Source of the DNA: Paraburkholderia phenoliruptrix
GTDB lineage: Bacteria > Pseudomonadota > Gammaproteobacteria > Burkholderiales > Burkholderiaceae
Assembly (NCBI RefSeq): GCF_019511605.1
Contig: NZ_JAEUAV010000001.1
Span: forward strand, 124,001 to 188,000
Direction of reading: 5' to 3'
DNA length: 64,000 nt
In this document: in pieces, positions 37,845-49,226 of the stretch
Position numbering within the stretch: the first letter of the stretch is position 1
Layout: each line of letters begins with the position of its first letter
Made by a program: the position numbers and the translations under genes
The notes under the pieces: model-generated
The model's database searches: none
The model's input: the letters and a program-made list of their open reading frames with translations, nothing else
What the model was told of the DNA's origin: nothing

Positions 37845-39437
37845 TCAAACCGCCGCTTCCGCTTCCACCTCGCTGACCGCTTCGGTTTCTTCGCTGTTGC
37901 GGATCAGGTGATCGAACGCGCTGAGCGATGCCTTCGCGCCCTCGCCCACTGCAATCACGATCTGCTTGAACGGCACCGTGGTCACGTCGCCTGCGGCGAA
38001 CACGCCCGGCACCGACGTCGCGCCGCGTGCGTCGACGACAATCTCGCCGTGCTTCGACAACTCGACCGTGCCCTTGAGCCACTCGGTGTTCGGCACCAGA
38101 CCGATCTGCACGAATACGCCTTCCAGTTCCACCTTCTTCACTTCGCCCGAACGCAGGTCTTTGTAGACGAGCCCGTTCACCTTCTTGCCGTCGCCGGTGA
38201 TTTCGGTGGTCTGCGCCTGCGTGACGATCGTGACGTTGGCGAGGCTGCGCAGCTTGCGTTGCAACACTTCGTCCGCACGCAGGTTGGCGCCGAATTCGAA
38301 CAGCGTCACTTCGCTCACAATACCCGCGAGGTCGATTGCGGCCTCCACGCCCGAGTTGCCGCCGCCGATCACCGCGACGCGCTTGCCCTTGAAGAGCGGC
38401 CCGTCGCAGTGCGGGCAGTACGCCACGCCGTGATTGCGATACTCGCGCTCGCCCGGCACGTTGATTTCGCGCCAGCGCGCACCGGTTGCGAGAATGATCG
38501 TCTTCGCTTTCAGCACCGCGCCGTTCGCAAGACGCACCTCGTTGATGCGGCCGGGAATCAACGCTTCGGCGCGCTGCACGTCCATGATGTCGACTTCGTA
38601 CGTCTTCACGTGTTGCTCGAGCGCCGTGGCGAACTTTGGGCCTTCCGTTTCGGTGACCGACACAAAGTTTTCGATGGCGAGCGTGTCGAGCACCTGGCCG
38701 CCGAAGCGTTCCGCCACCACGCCGGTGACAATGCCCTTGCGCGCCGAATAGATTGCCGCCGCCGCACCAGCAGGCCCGCCGCCGACGATGAGCGTGTCGA
38801 ACACCGGCTTCTTTTCCAGTTCTTTCGCGGCACGCGCACCGGCGTTGGTATCAAGCTTCGCGAGAATTTCCTTCACGCCGCTGCGGCCCTGGCCGAACAC
38901 TTCGCCGTTCAGGAACATGGTCGGCACAGCCATGATCTGGCGCGCTTCGACTTCGTTCTGGAACAGCGCGCCGTCAATTGCCACGTGACGAATGCGCGGG
39001 TTGATGAGCGCCATCACATTGAGCGCCTGCACGACTTCCGGGCAGTTCTGGCACGACAGCGAGAAATACGTTTCGAATTGATAGTCGCCGTCGAGACTGC
39101 GGATCTGTTCGATTACCGCGTCGTCGAGTTTGACCGGATGGCCGCCCACCTGCAGCAATGCCAGCACGAGCGACGTGAATTCATGCCCCATCGGAATGCC
39201 AGCGAAGCGGATGCCGATGTCCTTGCCCGGCTCGCCGATCGAAAACGACGGCTTGCGTTCGCTGTCGTCGCGACGCTCCACCACGCTCACGCGTTCCGAC
39301 AACGTCGCGATATCGTTCAGCAATGCCAGCAGCTCTTGCGATTTCGCGCTGTCGTCCAGCGACGCGACGATCTCGATAGGCCTGCTAACCTTTTCGAGGT
39401 ACGTTTTCAACTGAGTCTTGAGATTGGCATCAAGCAT
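37845..39437 (-). CDS. ahpF: alkyl hydroperoxide reductase subunit F
   Basis: A 530-residue flavoprotein disulfide reductase that takes electrons from NADH to recycle AhpC. The N-terminal thioredoxin-like domain has its CxxC at Cys129 and Cys132 (SCQNC); FAD binding is at about 216-226 ([13 protein letters not shown]); the redox CPHC is Cys341-Cys344; the NADH loop is [12 protein letters not shown]; the FAD-proximal end is FAAGDVTT. Full length. It follows ahpC by 195 bp on the same strand, with a stem-loop between them, and ends at a terminator. Confidence 0.96.
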   Translation of the reverse strand: MLDANLKTQLKTYLEKVSRPIEIVASLDDSAKSQELLALLNDIATLSERVSVVERRDDSERKPSFSIGEPGKDIGIRFAGIPMGHEFTSLVLALLQVGGHPVKLDDAVIEQIRSLDGDYQFETYFSLSCQNCPEVVQALNVMALINPRIRHVAIDGALFQNEVEARQIMAVPTMFLNGEVFGQGRSGVKEILAKLDTNAGARAAKELEKKPVFDTLIVGGGPAGAAAAIYSARKGIVTGVVAERFGGQVLDTLAIENFVSVTETEGPKFATALEQHVKTYEVDIMDVQRAEALIPGRINEVRLANGAVLKAKTIILATGARWREINVPGEREYRNHGVAYCPHCDGPLFKGKRVAVIGGGNSGVEAAIDLAGIVSEVTLFEFGANLRADEVLQRKLRSLANVTIVTQAQTTEITGDGKKVNGLVYKDLRSGEVKKVELEGVFVQIGLVPNTEWLKGTVELSKHGEIVVDARGATSVPGVFAAGDVTTVPFKQIVIAVGEGAKASLSAFDHLIRNSEETEAVSEVEAEAAV

Positions 39438-39478
39438 GGCTATTCGATTCCGTGACGATGGGTGTTGGGTTCCCGGCG

Positions 39479-39507
39479 CCGCACGCGTGCCGGTAGGACG
39501 CGTGCGG
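39479..39507 (-). terminator. stem-loop between ahpC and ahpF (attenuator or processing site)
   Basis: CCGCACGCGT (39479-39488) pairs perfectly with ACGCGTGCGG (39498-39507), loop 9 nt, in the 195-bp ahpC-ahpF gap. There is no T-tract, so partial termination or message stabilisation is more likely than full stop. This would give more AhpC than AhpF, as the enzyme system needs. Confidence 0.5.
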
Positions 39508-39632
39508 CCCGGGGACGTGCGAACCGCTGCATGAAGCGGACCGCACGTTTGATGCGCCGCGAAGGCGCTACTGCCTGAAGCTGTAAAGCAGATTGCCTTG
39601 AAGCTGACCGACGCTTCCAGGCCTGTGAAACC

Positions 39633-40196
39633 TTAGATCTTGCCGATCAGGTCGAGCGACGGCGTCAGCGTTTCTGCGCCCGGCGTCCACTTGGCGGGGC
39701 ACACTTCACCCGGGTGAGCCGCGATGTATTGCGCAGCCTGAACCTTGCGCAGCAGTTCGCCGGCGTCACGGCCAATGCCGTTGTCGTGAATTTCGCACAG
39801 CTTGATCTCGCCTTCCGGGTTGATCACGAACGTGCCGCGCAGTGCCAGACCTTCTTCTTCGATCAGCACGTCGAAGTTGCGCGAGATAGCCAGCGTCGGG
39901 TCGGCCAGCATCGGGTACTTGATCTTCTGGATCGTGTCCGACGTGTCGTGCCAGGCCTTGTGCGTGAAGTGCGTATCGGTCGACACGCTGTAGATTTCCA
40001 CGCCGAGCTTCTGGAAATCGGCGTAGCGATCGGCCAGGTCACCCAGTTCGGTCGGGCACACAAACGTGAAGTCGGCCGGATAGAAAACGAAAACCGACCA
40101 CTTGCCCTTCAGGCTTTCTTCAGTGACGGTCACGAAATCGCCGTTGTGATAAGCCTGTGCCTTGAACGGTTTGACTTGACTGTTGATGATCGGCAT
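39633..40196 (-). CDS. ahpC: alkyl hydroperoxide reductase subunit C (2-Cys peroxiredoxin)
   Basis: A 187-residue peroxiredoxin that reduces H2O2, organic peroxides and peroxynitrite. The peroxidatic Cys47 is in DFTFVCPTE and the resolving Cys166 in [10 protein letters not shown], the same positions as in E. coli AhpC. AGAGGA precedes the ATG by about 8 nt. It heads the ahpC-ahpF unit and has a well-placed promoter and OxyR site. Confidence 0.97.
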   Translation of the reverse strand: MPIINSQVKPFKAQAYHNGDFVTVTEESLKGKWSVFVFYPADFTFVCPTELGDLADRYADFQKLGVEIYSVSTDTHFTHKAWHDTSDTIQKIKYPMLADPTLAISRNFDVLIEEEGLALRGTFVINPEGEIKLCEIHDNGIGRDAGELLRKVQAAQYIAAHPGEVCPAKWTPGAETLTPSLDLIGKI

Positions 40197-40235
40197 TTGC
40201 TGAGTCCTCTTTCTGAGTGGTTGGAAAGTGGAGTC

Positions 40236-40264
40236 AGTATGTCAGACTGCGCTTAATAGGTAAA
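40236..40264 (-). promoter_or_regulatory. sigma-70 promoter of ahpC
   Basis: On the minus strand, TTTACC (40264-40259) and CATACT (40241-40236) are separated by exactly 17 bp, about 40 bp upstream of the ahpC ATG. The OxyR site abuts the -35 box, the geometry expected for activation. Confidence 0.65.
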
Positions 40265-40301
40265 GTGGATTGTTTTAATTCTGTTGATAGATTGAATCTA
40301 T
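40265..40301. promoter_or_regulatory. OxyR binding site upstream of ahpC
   Basis: The OxyR motif is four ATAG/CTAT half-elements spaced by 7 bp. ATAG (40287) and CTAT (40298) are perfect, with the preferred T and A between them; the two promoter-proximal elements (GTGG at 40265, TAAT at 40276) are degenerate but correctly spaced. The site ends right at the ahpC -35 box. OxyR itself is not in the window. Confidence 0.75.
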
Positions 40302-40352
40302 CCGATTCGACCCTTTGGGCTATCGGACCCTCTCGCCTATCGACCCTTTAGG

Positions 40353-42461
<2,109 letters not shown>

Positions 42462-42507
42462 GGCGAACTCCCGGTAACCGCTGAGGGCGGCAATGGACGC
42501 ATCTGAA

Positions 42508-42560
42508 ACGTTCCATGAAACACTCAGTGGAACGTTCGCGAATTCTGCCATGAAACGCTC
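42508..42560. promoter_or_regulatory. probable upstream activator sites for the PrpR-like regulator
   Basis: ACGTTCCA (42508-42515) and TGGAACGT (42528-42535) form a perfect 8-bp inverted repeat with a 12-bp spacer. CCATGAAAC(A/G)CTC occurs twice, at 42513 and 42548, 35 bp apart. Both lie 60-115 bp upstream of the sigma-54 promoter, where enhancer sites are expected. Binding by the neighbouring regulator is inferred. Confidence 0.55.
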
Positions 42561-42620
42561 TGGTCCCGCGACGTATCGCAAGTCCTTGATGGGACGCGAG
42601 AAACGCGTATGTGCCAGCAA

Positions 42621-42635
42621 TGGCACAGTTTCTGC
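42621..42635 (+). promoter_or_regulatory. sigma-54 (-24/-12) promoter
   Basis: TGGCACAGTTTCTGC keeps GG and GC exactly 10 bp apart and matches most of the consensus TGGCACG-N4-TTGC. It lies 46 bp before the ATG at 42682 and is divergent from the sigma-54 activator gene. Confidence 0.85.
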
Positions 42636-42681
42636 CCTACAGGCCACTTCTACCACTCGTCAACTTTCCGGAGAAACCGTC

Positions 42682-43563
42682 ATGAGCACTTCCGCCACCC
42701 GCCGCGCCGCCTTCCGTGCGAAGGTCAACCAACGCGAGGGCCTGCTGGTGCCCGGCGCGTTCAACGCGATGAGCGCCCGCGTGATCGAGGACGCCGGCTT
42801 TGAGGCTGTCTACATCACGGGCGCGGGCGTCACGAACATGTCGCTCGGCTTGCCCGACCTCGGCTTCATCGGTCTTGCCGAGGTCGCGGAGCACACCGCG
42901 CGGATTCGCGACGCGGTCGCACTGCCGCTGATCGTGGACGCCGACACAGGCTTCGGCAACGCGTTGAACGTACGCCAGACCGTGCGCGTGCTGGAGCGCA
43001 GCGGCGCGGACGTGATCCAGTTCGAAGACCAGATCATGCCGAAGAAGTGCGGTCACTTTTCGGGTAAGGAAGTGATCAGCACGAGCGAGATGGTCGGCAA
43101 GATCCGCGCGGCCGTCGACGCCCGCGAGGACGGCAATCTGCAGATCATGGCGCGCACCGACGCCGCGGCCGTCCACGGCATAGAAGACGCGATCGAGCGC
43201 GGCCATCGCTTCATCGAGGCGGGCGCCGACATCCTGTTCATCGAGGCGACCGAATCGCTCGCCGACATCGAACGCCTGCCGTCGCTGTTCGACAAGCCGC
43301 AGCTGATCAACATCGTGATCGGCGGCAAAACGCCGGTGCAGTCGCGCGAGGCGCTGGCGAAGCTCGGCTACGGCATCGTGCTTTACGCCAATGCGGCGCT
43401 ACAAGGCGCGGTGCTCGGCATGCAGCGCGCGCTCGGCACGCTCAAGACCAATGGCCGCCTCGACGAAGACGCGTCGCTGGTCGCGCCGTTCAGCGAGCGC
43501 CAGCGTCTGGTCAACAAGCCGCTGTACGACCGGCTCGACCGCGAATACGCGGCGAAAGACTGA
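42682..43563 (+). CDS. isocitrate lyase/PEP mutase superfamily lyase (methylisocitrate lyase-like)
   Basis: A 293-residue TIM-barrel enzyme. Family motifs: VPGAFNAMSARVIEDAGF, PLIVDADTGFGN, IQFEDQIMPKKCGHFSGK and IMARTDA. The catalytic loop reads KKCGHFSGK, unlike the KRCGHRPNK of PrpB. This points towards the dimethylmalate lyase / carboxyphosphonoenolpyruvate mutase-like branch rather than true PrpB, even though a PrpR-type activator lies next to it. No prpC, acnD or prpF is present. The open frame reaches back to 42493, but ATG 42682 follows a CGGAGAAA ribosome binding site. Confidence 0.85.
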   Translation: MSTSATRRAAFRAKVNQREGLLVPGAFNAMSARVIEDAGFEAVYITGAGVTNMSLGLPDLGFIGLAEVAEHTARIRDAVALPLIVDADTGFGNALNVRQTVRVLERSGADVIQFEDQIMPKKCGHFSGKEVISTSEMVGKIRAAVDAREDGNLQIMARTDAAAVHGIEDAIERGHRFIEAGADILFIEATESLADIERLPSLFDKPQLINIVIGGKTPVQSREALAKLGYGIVLYANAALQGAVLGMQRALGTLKTNGRLDEDASLVAPFSERQRLVNKPLYDRLDREYAAKD

Positions 43564-44102
43564 GCGGCGCGTATTGCTCGAAACGTGTGGCCGTCGCACC
43601 CGGCACGGCATGCACCGTGCTGCCGCGAGAATCGGCTGCGAACTCACAGCCGCCTTGCATGGCTCGCCGATACGGCAAGCCCGATTAGCCCGATTGCGCT
43701 AGGATTCAGGGCCGGCCCGTAAACCCGGCGAGTACCGCGCCCAGCTGCAGCGGCGACGGGTGCCGCAGGTACGCACAGTATGCAGAGGCGGCTCCCGCAG
43801 CCCATGTCGACAAGGTCGAGGCGCGGACATGGCCTTGCCATGTCGCCGCACGACGGGGACAACGGGGACCACGGGGACCGCGGGGACCACGCGCCGCGCG
43901 GCGTGATCGGCACGGTTGCGCCAGTCGCAGCGGCTCCCGCAGGCCCGGCTGACCTGCACGGCACCAACACGCATTCGAGAAAGGTAGTCAATAAAATGAA
44001 GCCCATCACATCGCTCTTGCCCCGCCCGGCGTGCGAGCGTGGCCCGCACGCTCCCGGCGCGCTCCGACGCGCGGTCCCCCGCAACCTCCCCGGAGCCACG
44101 CG
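43564..44102. other. 539-bp gene-free stretch with a 9-bp tandem repeat
   Basis: No frame looks coding. At about 43852-43890 a 9-bp unit ACGGGGACC occurs about four times in tandem with small changes. The stretch separates the lyase gene from the DHA2 transporter gene and may contain the transporter promoter; no clear -35/-10 pair or terminator was found. Confidence 0.6.
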
Positions 44103-45542
44103 ATGAGCGCGACGCACGCGCCTCACAAGCACGTGGGCTGGCTGCCCTACATCGTCGCGGCCACGTTTTTCATGGAATATCTCGACACCACGGTGATCGC
44201 GACCGCGCTGCCGCAGATGGCGCACTCGTTCGGCGTGGGGCCGAACAGCATCAGCCTCGGCATGACGGCCTACATGCTGGCGCTGGCGATCTTCATTCCC
44301 GCGAGCGGCTGGGTGGCCGACCGCTGCGGCTCGCGCACCGTGTTCTTCAGCGCAATCGGCGTGTTCACGGTGGCTTCGATCTTGTGCGGACTCTCGCAGA
44401 ACGTCGCCGAGTTCACCGCCGCGCGTCTGCTGCAAGGCATCGGCGGGGCGATGATGGTGCCGGTGGGCCGGCTGATCGTGGTTCGCAGCACCGAGAAGTC
44501 GCGCATGATGCAGGCCATTTCCACCATCACCTGGCCGGCCATCGCCGCGCCCGTGGTCGGCCCGCCGATAGGCGGCTTCATCACGACCTACGCGTCGTGG
44601 CGCTGGATCTTCCTGCTCAACGTGCCGTTCGGCCTCGCGGCCATGGCCGTGGCGCTGGCCATGGTGCCGAACCTGCGCGGCAGCGAACGCAGGCCGCTCG
44701 ACGTGGTGGGCCTCCTGCTGAGCGGCACCGCGCTCACGGCGATCCTGTACGGCGCCGAACTGGCGAGCCAGCCAGCCGAGAATCCGTGGGTGGCGGGCGC
44801 GATCATCGCGGCGGGCCTGCTGGTCGGCGTGGTCGCGTTCCAGCACGCGAAGCGGCATCCGCATCCGCTCATCGACGTCTCCACGCTGAAGATTCCAACC
44901 TTTTCCGTGACCGTGGTGACGGGCTCGTTTACACGCATCGGCATTGGCGCCGTGCCTTATCTGATGCCGCTGCTGTTTCAGGTCGGCTTTGGGCTGTCTG
45001 CGTTCAAGTCAGGGCTGCTGCTGCTCGCGAGCGCGCTCGGCAATCTGGGTATGAAGGCGCTGACCACGCGCATCCTGCAGCGCTTCGGCTTTCGCATGGT
45101 GTCGATTGTCGACGTGACGGTGGCGGGCATCTTCATCATCGCGTGCGGTCTGCTTACGCCTGAGGTTCCGCTTGCGCTCGTGCTGATCGTGGTGTTCGTG
45201 TACGGCGTCGCGCGCTCCATGCAGTTCTCGACGCTCGCCACGCTCGCCTACGCCGACGTAGCCCAGCCGCAGATGAGCGCGGCCAGCACGCTATGGAGCG
45301 CCGCCGCGCAAATGACAATCGGGCTCGGCATTGCGTTCGGCGCGGTGTCGCTGCGTGCGGCTGCGTTCTTCAACGGCGAGACCTCGGGCCACGCCTTCAC
45401 GCTCGACGACTTCCGGCTCGCTTTCCTGCTCGCAGGCGTGCTGACGCTGCTGTCGGTGATTGGCTACATGGGTCTTTCACGCGACGCGGGCCAAAGCATC
45501 GGCGGCGGCTCGCGGGGCGCAGAAGATCCCGCGAAGGGCTGA
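44103..45542 (+). CDS. MFS efflux transporter, DHA2 family
   Basis: A 479-residue inner-membrane transporter with hydrophobic helices throughout: FFMEYLDTTVIATALPQMA (TM1 signature), GWVADRCGSRTVF (motif A), RLLQGIGGAMMVPVGR and GPPIGGFITTYASWRWIFLLNVP (motif C region). It probably expels drugs or metabolites by proton antiport. The frame opens at 44031, but ATG 44103 gives the normal N-terminus. It is a different protein from the DHA2 transporter at 1165. The GNAT gene 28 bp downstream may be co-transcribed. Confidence 0.9.
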   Translation: MSATHAPHKHVGWLPYIVAATFFMEYLDTTVIATALPQMAHSFGVGPNSISLGMTAYMLALAIFIPASGWVADRCGSRTVFFSAIGVFTVASILCGLSQNVAEFTAARLLQGIGGAMMVPVGRLIVVRSTEKSRMMQAISTITWPAIAAPVVGPPIGGFITTYASWRWIFLLNVPFGLAAMAVALAMVPNLRGSERRPLDVVGLLLSGTALTAILYGAELASQPAENPWVAGAIIAAGLLVGVVAFQHAKRHPHPLIDVSTLKIPTFSVTVVTGSFTRIGIGAVPYLMPLLFQVGFGLSAFKSGLLLLASALGNLGMKALTTRILQRFGFRMVSIVDVTVAGIFIIACGLLTPEVPLALVLIVVFVYGVARSMQFSTLATLAYADVAQPQMSAASTLWSAAAQMTIGLGIAFGAVSLRAAAFFNGETSGHAFTLDDFRLAFLLAGVLTLLSVIGYMGLSRDAGQSIGGGSRGAEDPAKG

Positions 45543-45570
45543 GCCAAACCAGCAGACAGCAGGAGACAAA

Positions 45571-46008
45571 GTGACGACTTCCAATGATCTGAAAATCTCG
45601 AGCGACAACAGCGAGCTTGACCTCGACATCGTGCACGCGTTCCTCTCGCAGCAGACGCCATGGGCGAAGGGCATGCCGCGCGAAACGCTGGAACGCGCGA
45701 TCGCGGGGTCGCTATGTTTTGGCGGTTATGTCGACGGCAGGCAGGTGGCGTTCGCGCGCGTCGTCACCGACCATGCGACCTTTGCCTACCTGTGCGATGT
45801 CTTCGTGCTGCCGGAGCATCGCGGCAAAGGTTATGCGCACGCGTTGCTGACGCAGTTGCTTGCGAGCGACTCGCTGCAAGGTCTCAGAAGAATCATGCTG
45901 GCGACAACCGACGCGCATCACGTCTACCGGCCGCATGGCTTCAAGGCTTTGTCGAACCCCGCGCTTTTCATGGAAGTGCACAACCCCGACGTCTACACCA
46001 GCGCCTGA
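45571..46008 (+). CDS. GNAT family N-acetyltransferase
   Basis: A 145-residue acetyl-CoA-dependent transferase. The acetyl-CoA loop is seen in DVFVLPEHRGKGYAHALLTQLL, preceded by FARVVTDHATFAYL, and the end VYRPHGFKAL is typical. The GTG at 45571 has AGGAGA 4 nt upstream; no ATG start fits. It follows the MFS gene by 28 bp. The substrate is unknown. Confidence 0.9.
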   Translation: MTTSNDLKISSDNSELDLDIVHAFLSQQTPWAKGMPRETLERAIAGSLCFGGYVDGRQVAFARVVTDHATFAYLCDVFVLPEHRGKGYAHALLTQLLASDSLQGLRRIMLATTDAHHVYRPHGFKALSNPALFMEVHNPDVYTSA

Positions 46009-46035
46009 CCGCCCCGGCGCGGCCACGACACGCGC

Positions 46036-46071
46036 ACCAACGCGGGCCGCAACGCGCGCCGCGGCGTTGGT
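46036..46071. terminator. inverted repeat between convergent genes
   Basis: ACCAACGC (46036-46043) pairs with GCGTTGGT (46064-46071), located between the convergent GNAT and dioxygenase genes and touching the dioxygenase stop. It has no T-tract, so its role as a terminator is only possible. Confidence 0.35.
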
Positions 46072-46973
46072 CAGACGTATGGGCGCTCGCGCACCCACTT
46101 CGTCATGATCCACTTGTCGCCGGAGAGCACCGGCGCGCCGCCGTGCAAGGTCAGCGGATCGAGTTGACGCCGGCCGTTCATGTAGCGGAAATACACGGCG
46201 CCGCCCTGCTGCGCCGCTACCGACAAGCCCGCTTCGGGAAAGATGGTTTCGCCGCCCTCAGGCACGTCGTTCAGATAGACGACGAGCGTCGCCACGCGTT
46301 GGCCGCCGCGCGCGGTGTGCACCGCGCTGCCGGGCTGGTCGGGCGGGAAATAGTCGAAATGCGGCCGGTATTCGCCGCTCGGGCCATAGTGAAGGATTTG
46401 CAAGCCTTCGCCATTCTCGAGCGGCCAGTTCATCAGGCTGGCGATCCGCTGGTCGAGCCGCTCGATCAACGCGTCTTCTCCGCGCTGATACCAGATGCCT
46501 TCGCTGGTGCGGTTGCGGATCACATCTTCGCGGCCGGTCGCCGGATCGACGATGGTCGAGCGTTTGAGCCGATGCCGCGAACGCTCGATCATCTCGGCGC
46601 ACTCGTCCGGCGAAAGCACGTTGCCGAATACGATTACCTGCGGCCGTTCACAGCGCATCAACACCTGCACGTCGCGGTCGAACGCGCGAATCGTATTGCC
46701 GCGCGCGACGGGGCCTGGGTCGTATTCGTACGCTGCCTGCGCGTTCTGCGAGCCTTGCAGCTCCTGCGGCAAGGCGGCTTGAACGCCGCCCGCAGACGCC
46801 GCCAGGGGCAACGCGTCCAACGCAGTCGCGCCGAATGCGCCGCGCACCGCTTCGCCGGCCGCGTCGGAGGCAAAACCGGCCTGCACCATGGCCTCGATCA
46901 TCGACTCCATCGTGCAGCCGCGTGCTGCGTTGGTGCGCAGCCATTCCTGCCATGCGGCATCCACTACCGGCAT
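46071..46973 (-). CDS. 2OG-Fe(II) oxygenase, prolyl 4-hydroxylase-like
   Basis: A 300-residue protein. The C-terminal P4Hc domain has the iron ligands in YRPHFDYF (His-x-Asp) and TLHGG (His), with the 2-oxoglutarate lysine in GDKWIMTKWV. The N-terminal 100 residues hold a helical region and a linker. It should hydroxylate a protein or small molecule using O2 and 2-oxoglutarate. The frame reaches 47000 from a TTG; ATG 46973 follows GGGGAAAGG and is preferred. The substrate is unknown. Confidence 0.9.
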   Translation of the reverse strand: MPVVDAAWQEWLRTNAARGCTMESMIEAMVQAGFASDAAGEAVRGAFGATALDALPLAASAGGVQAALPQELQGSQNAQAAYEYDPGPVARGNTIRAFDRDVQVLMRCERPQVIVFGNVLSPDECAEMIERSRHRLKRSTIVDPATGREDVIRNRTSEGIWYQRGEDALIERLDQRIASLMNWPLENGEGLQILHYGPSGEYRPHFDYFPPDQPGSAVHTARGGQRVATLVVYLNDVPEGGETIFPEAGLSVAAQQGGAVYFRYMNGRRQLDPLTLHGGAPVLSGDKWIMTKWVRERPYV

Positions 46974-47027
46974 ACCTTTCCCCGCTGTTGGATAGAACAA
47001 GCATAGTGCATGGGCCAGCGCCTCCGT

Positions 47028-47507
47028 TCAGCTCTGATGGTCCTGGCGCCGATAAATGGCGAGCCCTTTGCGCGCCCGCGCGCGGATGGAGCGCTGCACG
47101 AGCGGCGACCATCCGAGCAGCGCGCCCCGCGCGCCGAGTGCCTGGCGCAGCCACGCCCACAAATCGAAACTGTCGCGATGCTCGACGATCAGTCCGTCGC
47201 GAAACGCAAAGCGTGCGTCGATCTGGTTCACCACCGGCCGGCCCGTCTGACTGAACACATAGCCCGCTGTCCAGTGCGCGCGGCCGGCGTGATCGTCGGC
47301 TTCCACGCTGTCGAAGGTCAGCGTGAAATCCTGCGCGCGCGTGACGAGCATGCGCCACATGTCGCGCACTTCGTCGCCGTGCAGTTCGCCGAATGCGGGA
47401 TCGCTGAATACGACGTCGTCGGCGTAGCAGGCGATCATGGTGTCGGCGTCGCGCCGCTGGAACGCCGTATAGAAGCGCTCGATCAGTTCGATGTTCGGAT
47501 GTCTCAT
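47028..47507 (-). CDS. SnoaL/NTF2-like family protein
   Basis: A 159-residue protein with the cone-shaped NTF2 fold pattern: IELIERFYTAFQRRDADTMIACYADDVVFSDPAFGELHG at the N-terminus and a DLWAWLRQALG end with a basic tail. Such proteins are small hydrolases, isomerases or binding proteins. It starts 54 bp upstream of the dioxygenase ATG on the same strand, so the two may be co-transcribed. Confidence 0.87.
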   Translation of the reverse strand: MRHPNIELIERFYTAFQRRDADTMIACYADDVVFSDPAFGELHGDEVRDMWRMLVTRAQDFTLTFDSVEADDHAGRAHWTAGYVFSQTGRPVVNQIDARFAFRDGLIVEHRDSFDLWAWLRQALGARGALLGWSPLVQRSIRARARKGLAIYRRQDHQS

Positions 47508-47622
47508 TTGTTCTCGTAGCTCGGTTTGCCGTGATGCGAGCCGCTGAGCAGGTCCGCGGCTTCAGGCGTGTGGGAACGCGGATTGTATCGAATCGGCGCG
47601 CGTGTCCCTGAAGCCGCGCAGG

Positions 47623-49071
47623 CTAGCCCTCATGCGCATGAGCGCGATCGCGGATCTCGGCGAGCGAAACGTCGACCAGCAGTTTGCCGGAATCGAATAC
47701 CGTTGCCATCGCGTCCTGCCACTCGGCATTTGCAGCGCCGGTGTGTTCGTGTGGCGCGAGCGGCAGCGTTGCCGTGCGGTACTCGCCCGTGCGGCGATTC
47801 ACGAGCAGCGTGAGCCGGCCTTTCATCGAGCGCTTGCTGGCGTCGGTCACCGGGTCTTTCGAAACGTCATGCCATTGGTCGCCGAGGCGGATCGCCGAAC
47901 ACTTCATCGCAAAGCGCTGTGTGTCGCGATTGATCTGTTGCAATAGCGCCCCGCCCATACCGAACACGATGTTATCCGCCGCGAAACCCGCGTGCTCCAT
48001 TGCGGCGAGAATGGCTTCCAGCGAGTCCGCGTTCACGCCGTCGCCCTGAATCACACGCACATTGCGCAGCACGCGCCAGCCCTTGCTGTTCACGCTGGAC
48101 CCAAACGACGCTTCGAGCGCGTGCAGTGTCTGCAAGACGATGCTGCGCGGATCGCCCGAATCCGGGCGAATCACCAGCATGCCGCCGGAATCGAGCACCG
48201 CCTGCCTCAGTTCAGTGCCCCAAACCTTCAATGCAGCGAACAGGTCGTACGAGTCCGACACGACGGAAACGATGGCGCCCGGCTTTGCAAACTTCGCGAT
48301 CATGTTGCGATACGCGTCGGTCTCGCGCTCGCGTCCCCATGACGTGATCGTGCTGTGTTCCGCGGCGGGCACCGAAAAGGCGGCCATGCTCTCGTTGTAG
48401 TAGTGATTCGCAGCCACCACGCCGAGCACCGTGTCCGATCCCATGAAGCTCACCAGATGCGCGGCGCCGCCTATCGCCGCCGATTCGGCACTCGACACGC
48501 CGCGCGCACCGAAGTCGTGCAGCTTGAACGGCAGTTGCGTGAGATCGTCGCTGGTCTTGTGCAGATACGCGCGAATGGTCTGGCGCAGATGCCAGCTTTG
48601 CGTCGCGACCGTGACCGGATACCACACGCGCAGCAGCATGGTCTCCAGATACGAAGCGAGCCAGAACACCTGCGGATCGTCGCATTCCACGGTAACCAGC
48701 GCATTGTGCGTGGGCACCACGGACCCCTCGGGCACCGCACGAATACGCACCGGCAGATAACCGCCGTAATGCTCGACGATATGACGCCAGCCCGCTTCGT
48801 TAAACGGCTCGCCGTGCGCGATGAAAAACGCTTTGGCCTCGTCGATCATCGACGCCGTAATGGGGCGGCACAGATACTCCTTGATGAGCATCTGCAGGCC
48901 GAAGAAGAGCGTACGGTCGTAGCGCCCGCCGCGCGATTCGATGTAAGAGAACATCGCCGACGCTTCTGGCGGGTACTGCAGATAATGCGACGCCTTGTAC
49001 GAATCCGTGTTGAGGATGGGATTCGCAAGGAACGCGCGCACGCCGCCCGGACCGCTGGACTCGTTGATCAT
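47623..49071 (-). CDS. nadV: nicotinamide phosphoribosyltransferase
   Basis: A 482-residue enzyme joining nicotinamide and PRPP to form NMN, a short salvage route to NAD. It resembles the animal/phage NAMPT type rather than nicotinate PncB: LNTDSYKASHYLQYPP, IESRGGRYDRTLFFGLQ, KLHDFGARGVSS, the catalytic His in AAEHSTITSWG, and RPDSGDP. A GGAG site lies 7 nt before the ATG. No NMN adenylyltransferase gene is adjacent. Confidence 0.93.
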   Translation of the reverse strand: MINESSGPGGVRAFLANPILNTDSYKASHYLQYPPEASAMFSYIESRGGRYDRTLFFGLQMLIKEYLCRPITASMIDEAKAFFIAHGEPFNEAGWRHIVEHYGGYLPVRIRAVPEGSVVPTHNALVTVECDDPQVFWLASYLETMLLRVWYPVTVATQSWHLRQTIRAYLHKTSDDLTQLPFKLHDFGARGVSSAESAAIGGAAHLVSFMGSDTVLGVVAANHYYNESMAAFSVPAAEHSTITSWGRERETDAYRNMIAKFAKPGAIVSVVSDSYDLFAALKVWGTELRQAVLDSGGMLVIRPDSGDPRSIVLQTLHALEASFGSSVNSKGWRVLRNVRVIQGDGVNADSLEAILAAMEHAGFAADNIVFGMGGALLQQINRDTQRFAMKCSAIRLGDQWHDVSKDPVTDASKRSMKGRLTLLVNRRTGEYRTATLPLAPHEHTGAANAEWQDAMATVFDSGKLLVDVSLAEIRDRAHAHEG

Positions 49072-49226
49072 GAAGAAACTCCGCGCTCGGCTCGCTGACA
49101 GTGGCTGGCTTTACATGATGCCACGAGCATGCCGCGCGCGGCGGGCGACTGCCGGGCGCGGCCATGCGCCGCTCGCGCCGCTCGCGCTGATCGGCGAGCG
49201 GCCTGCCCGCGGCCGGGCGTCAGTCT

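Noticed and set aside
42462..42656. Longer N-terminus of the PrpR-like activator
   Set aside because: It would cover the sigma-54 promoter and repeat elements; GTG 42461 has a good ribosome binding site and matches family length.
42682..43563. Firm naming of the lyase as prpB
   Set aside because: The catalytic loop differs from PrpB and no methylcitrate cycle genes follow; only the superfamily is safe.
43852..43890. Coding meaning for the GGGGAC repeat
   Set aside because: Frames through it have no start signal or recognisable protein; it is intergenic.
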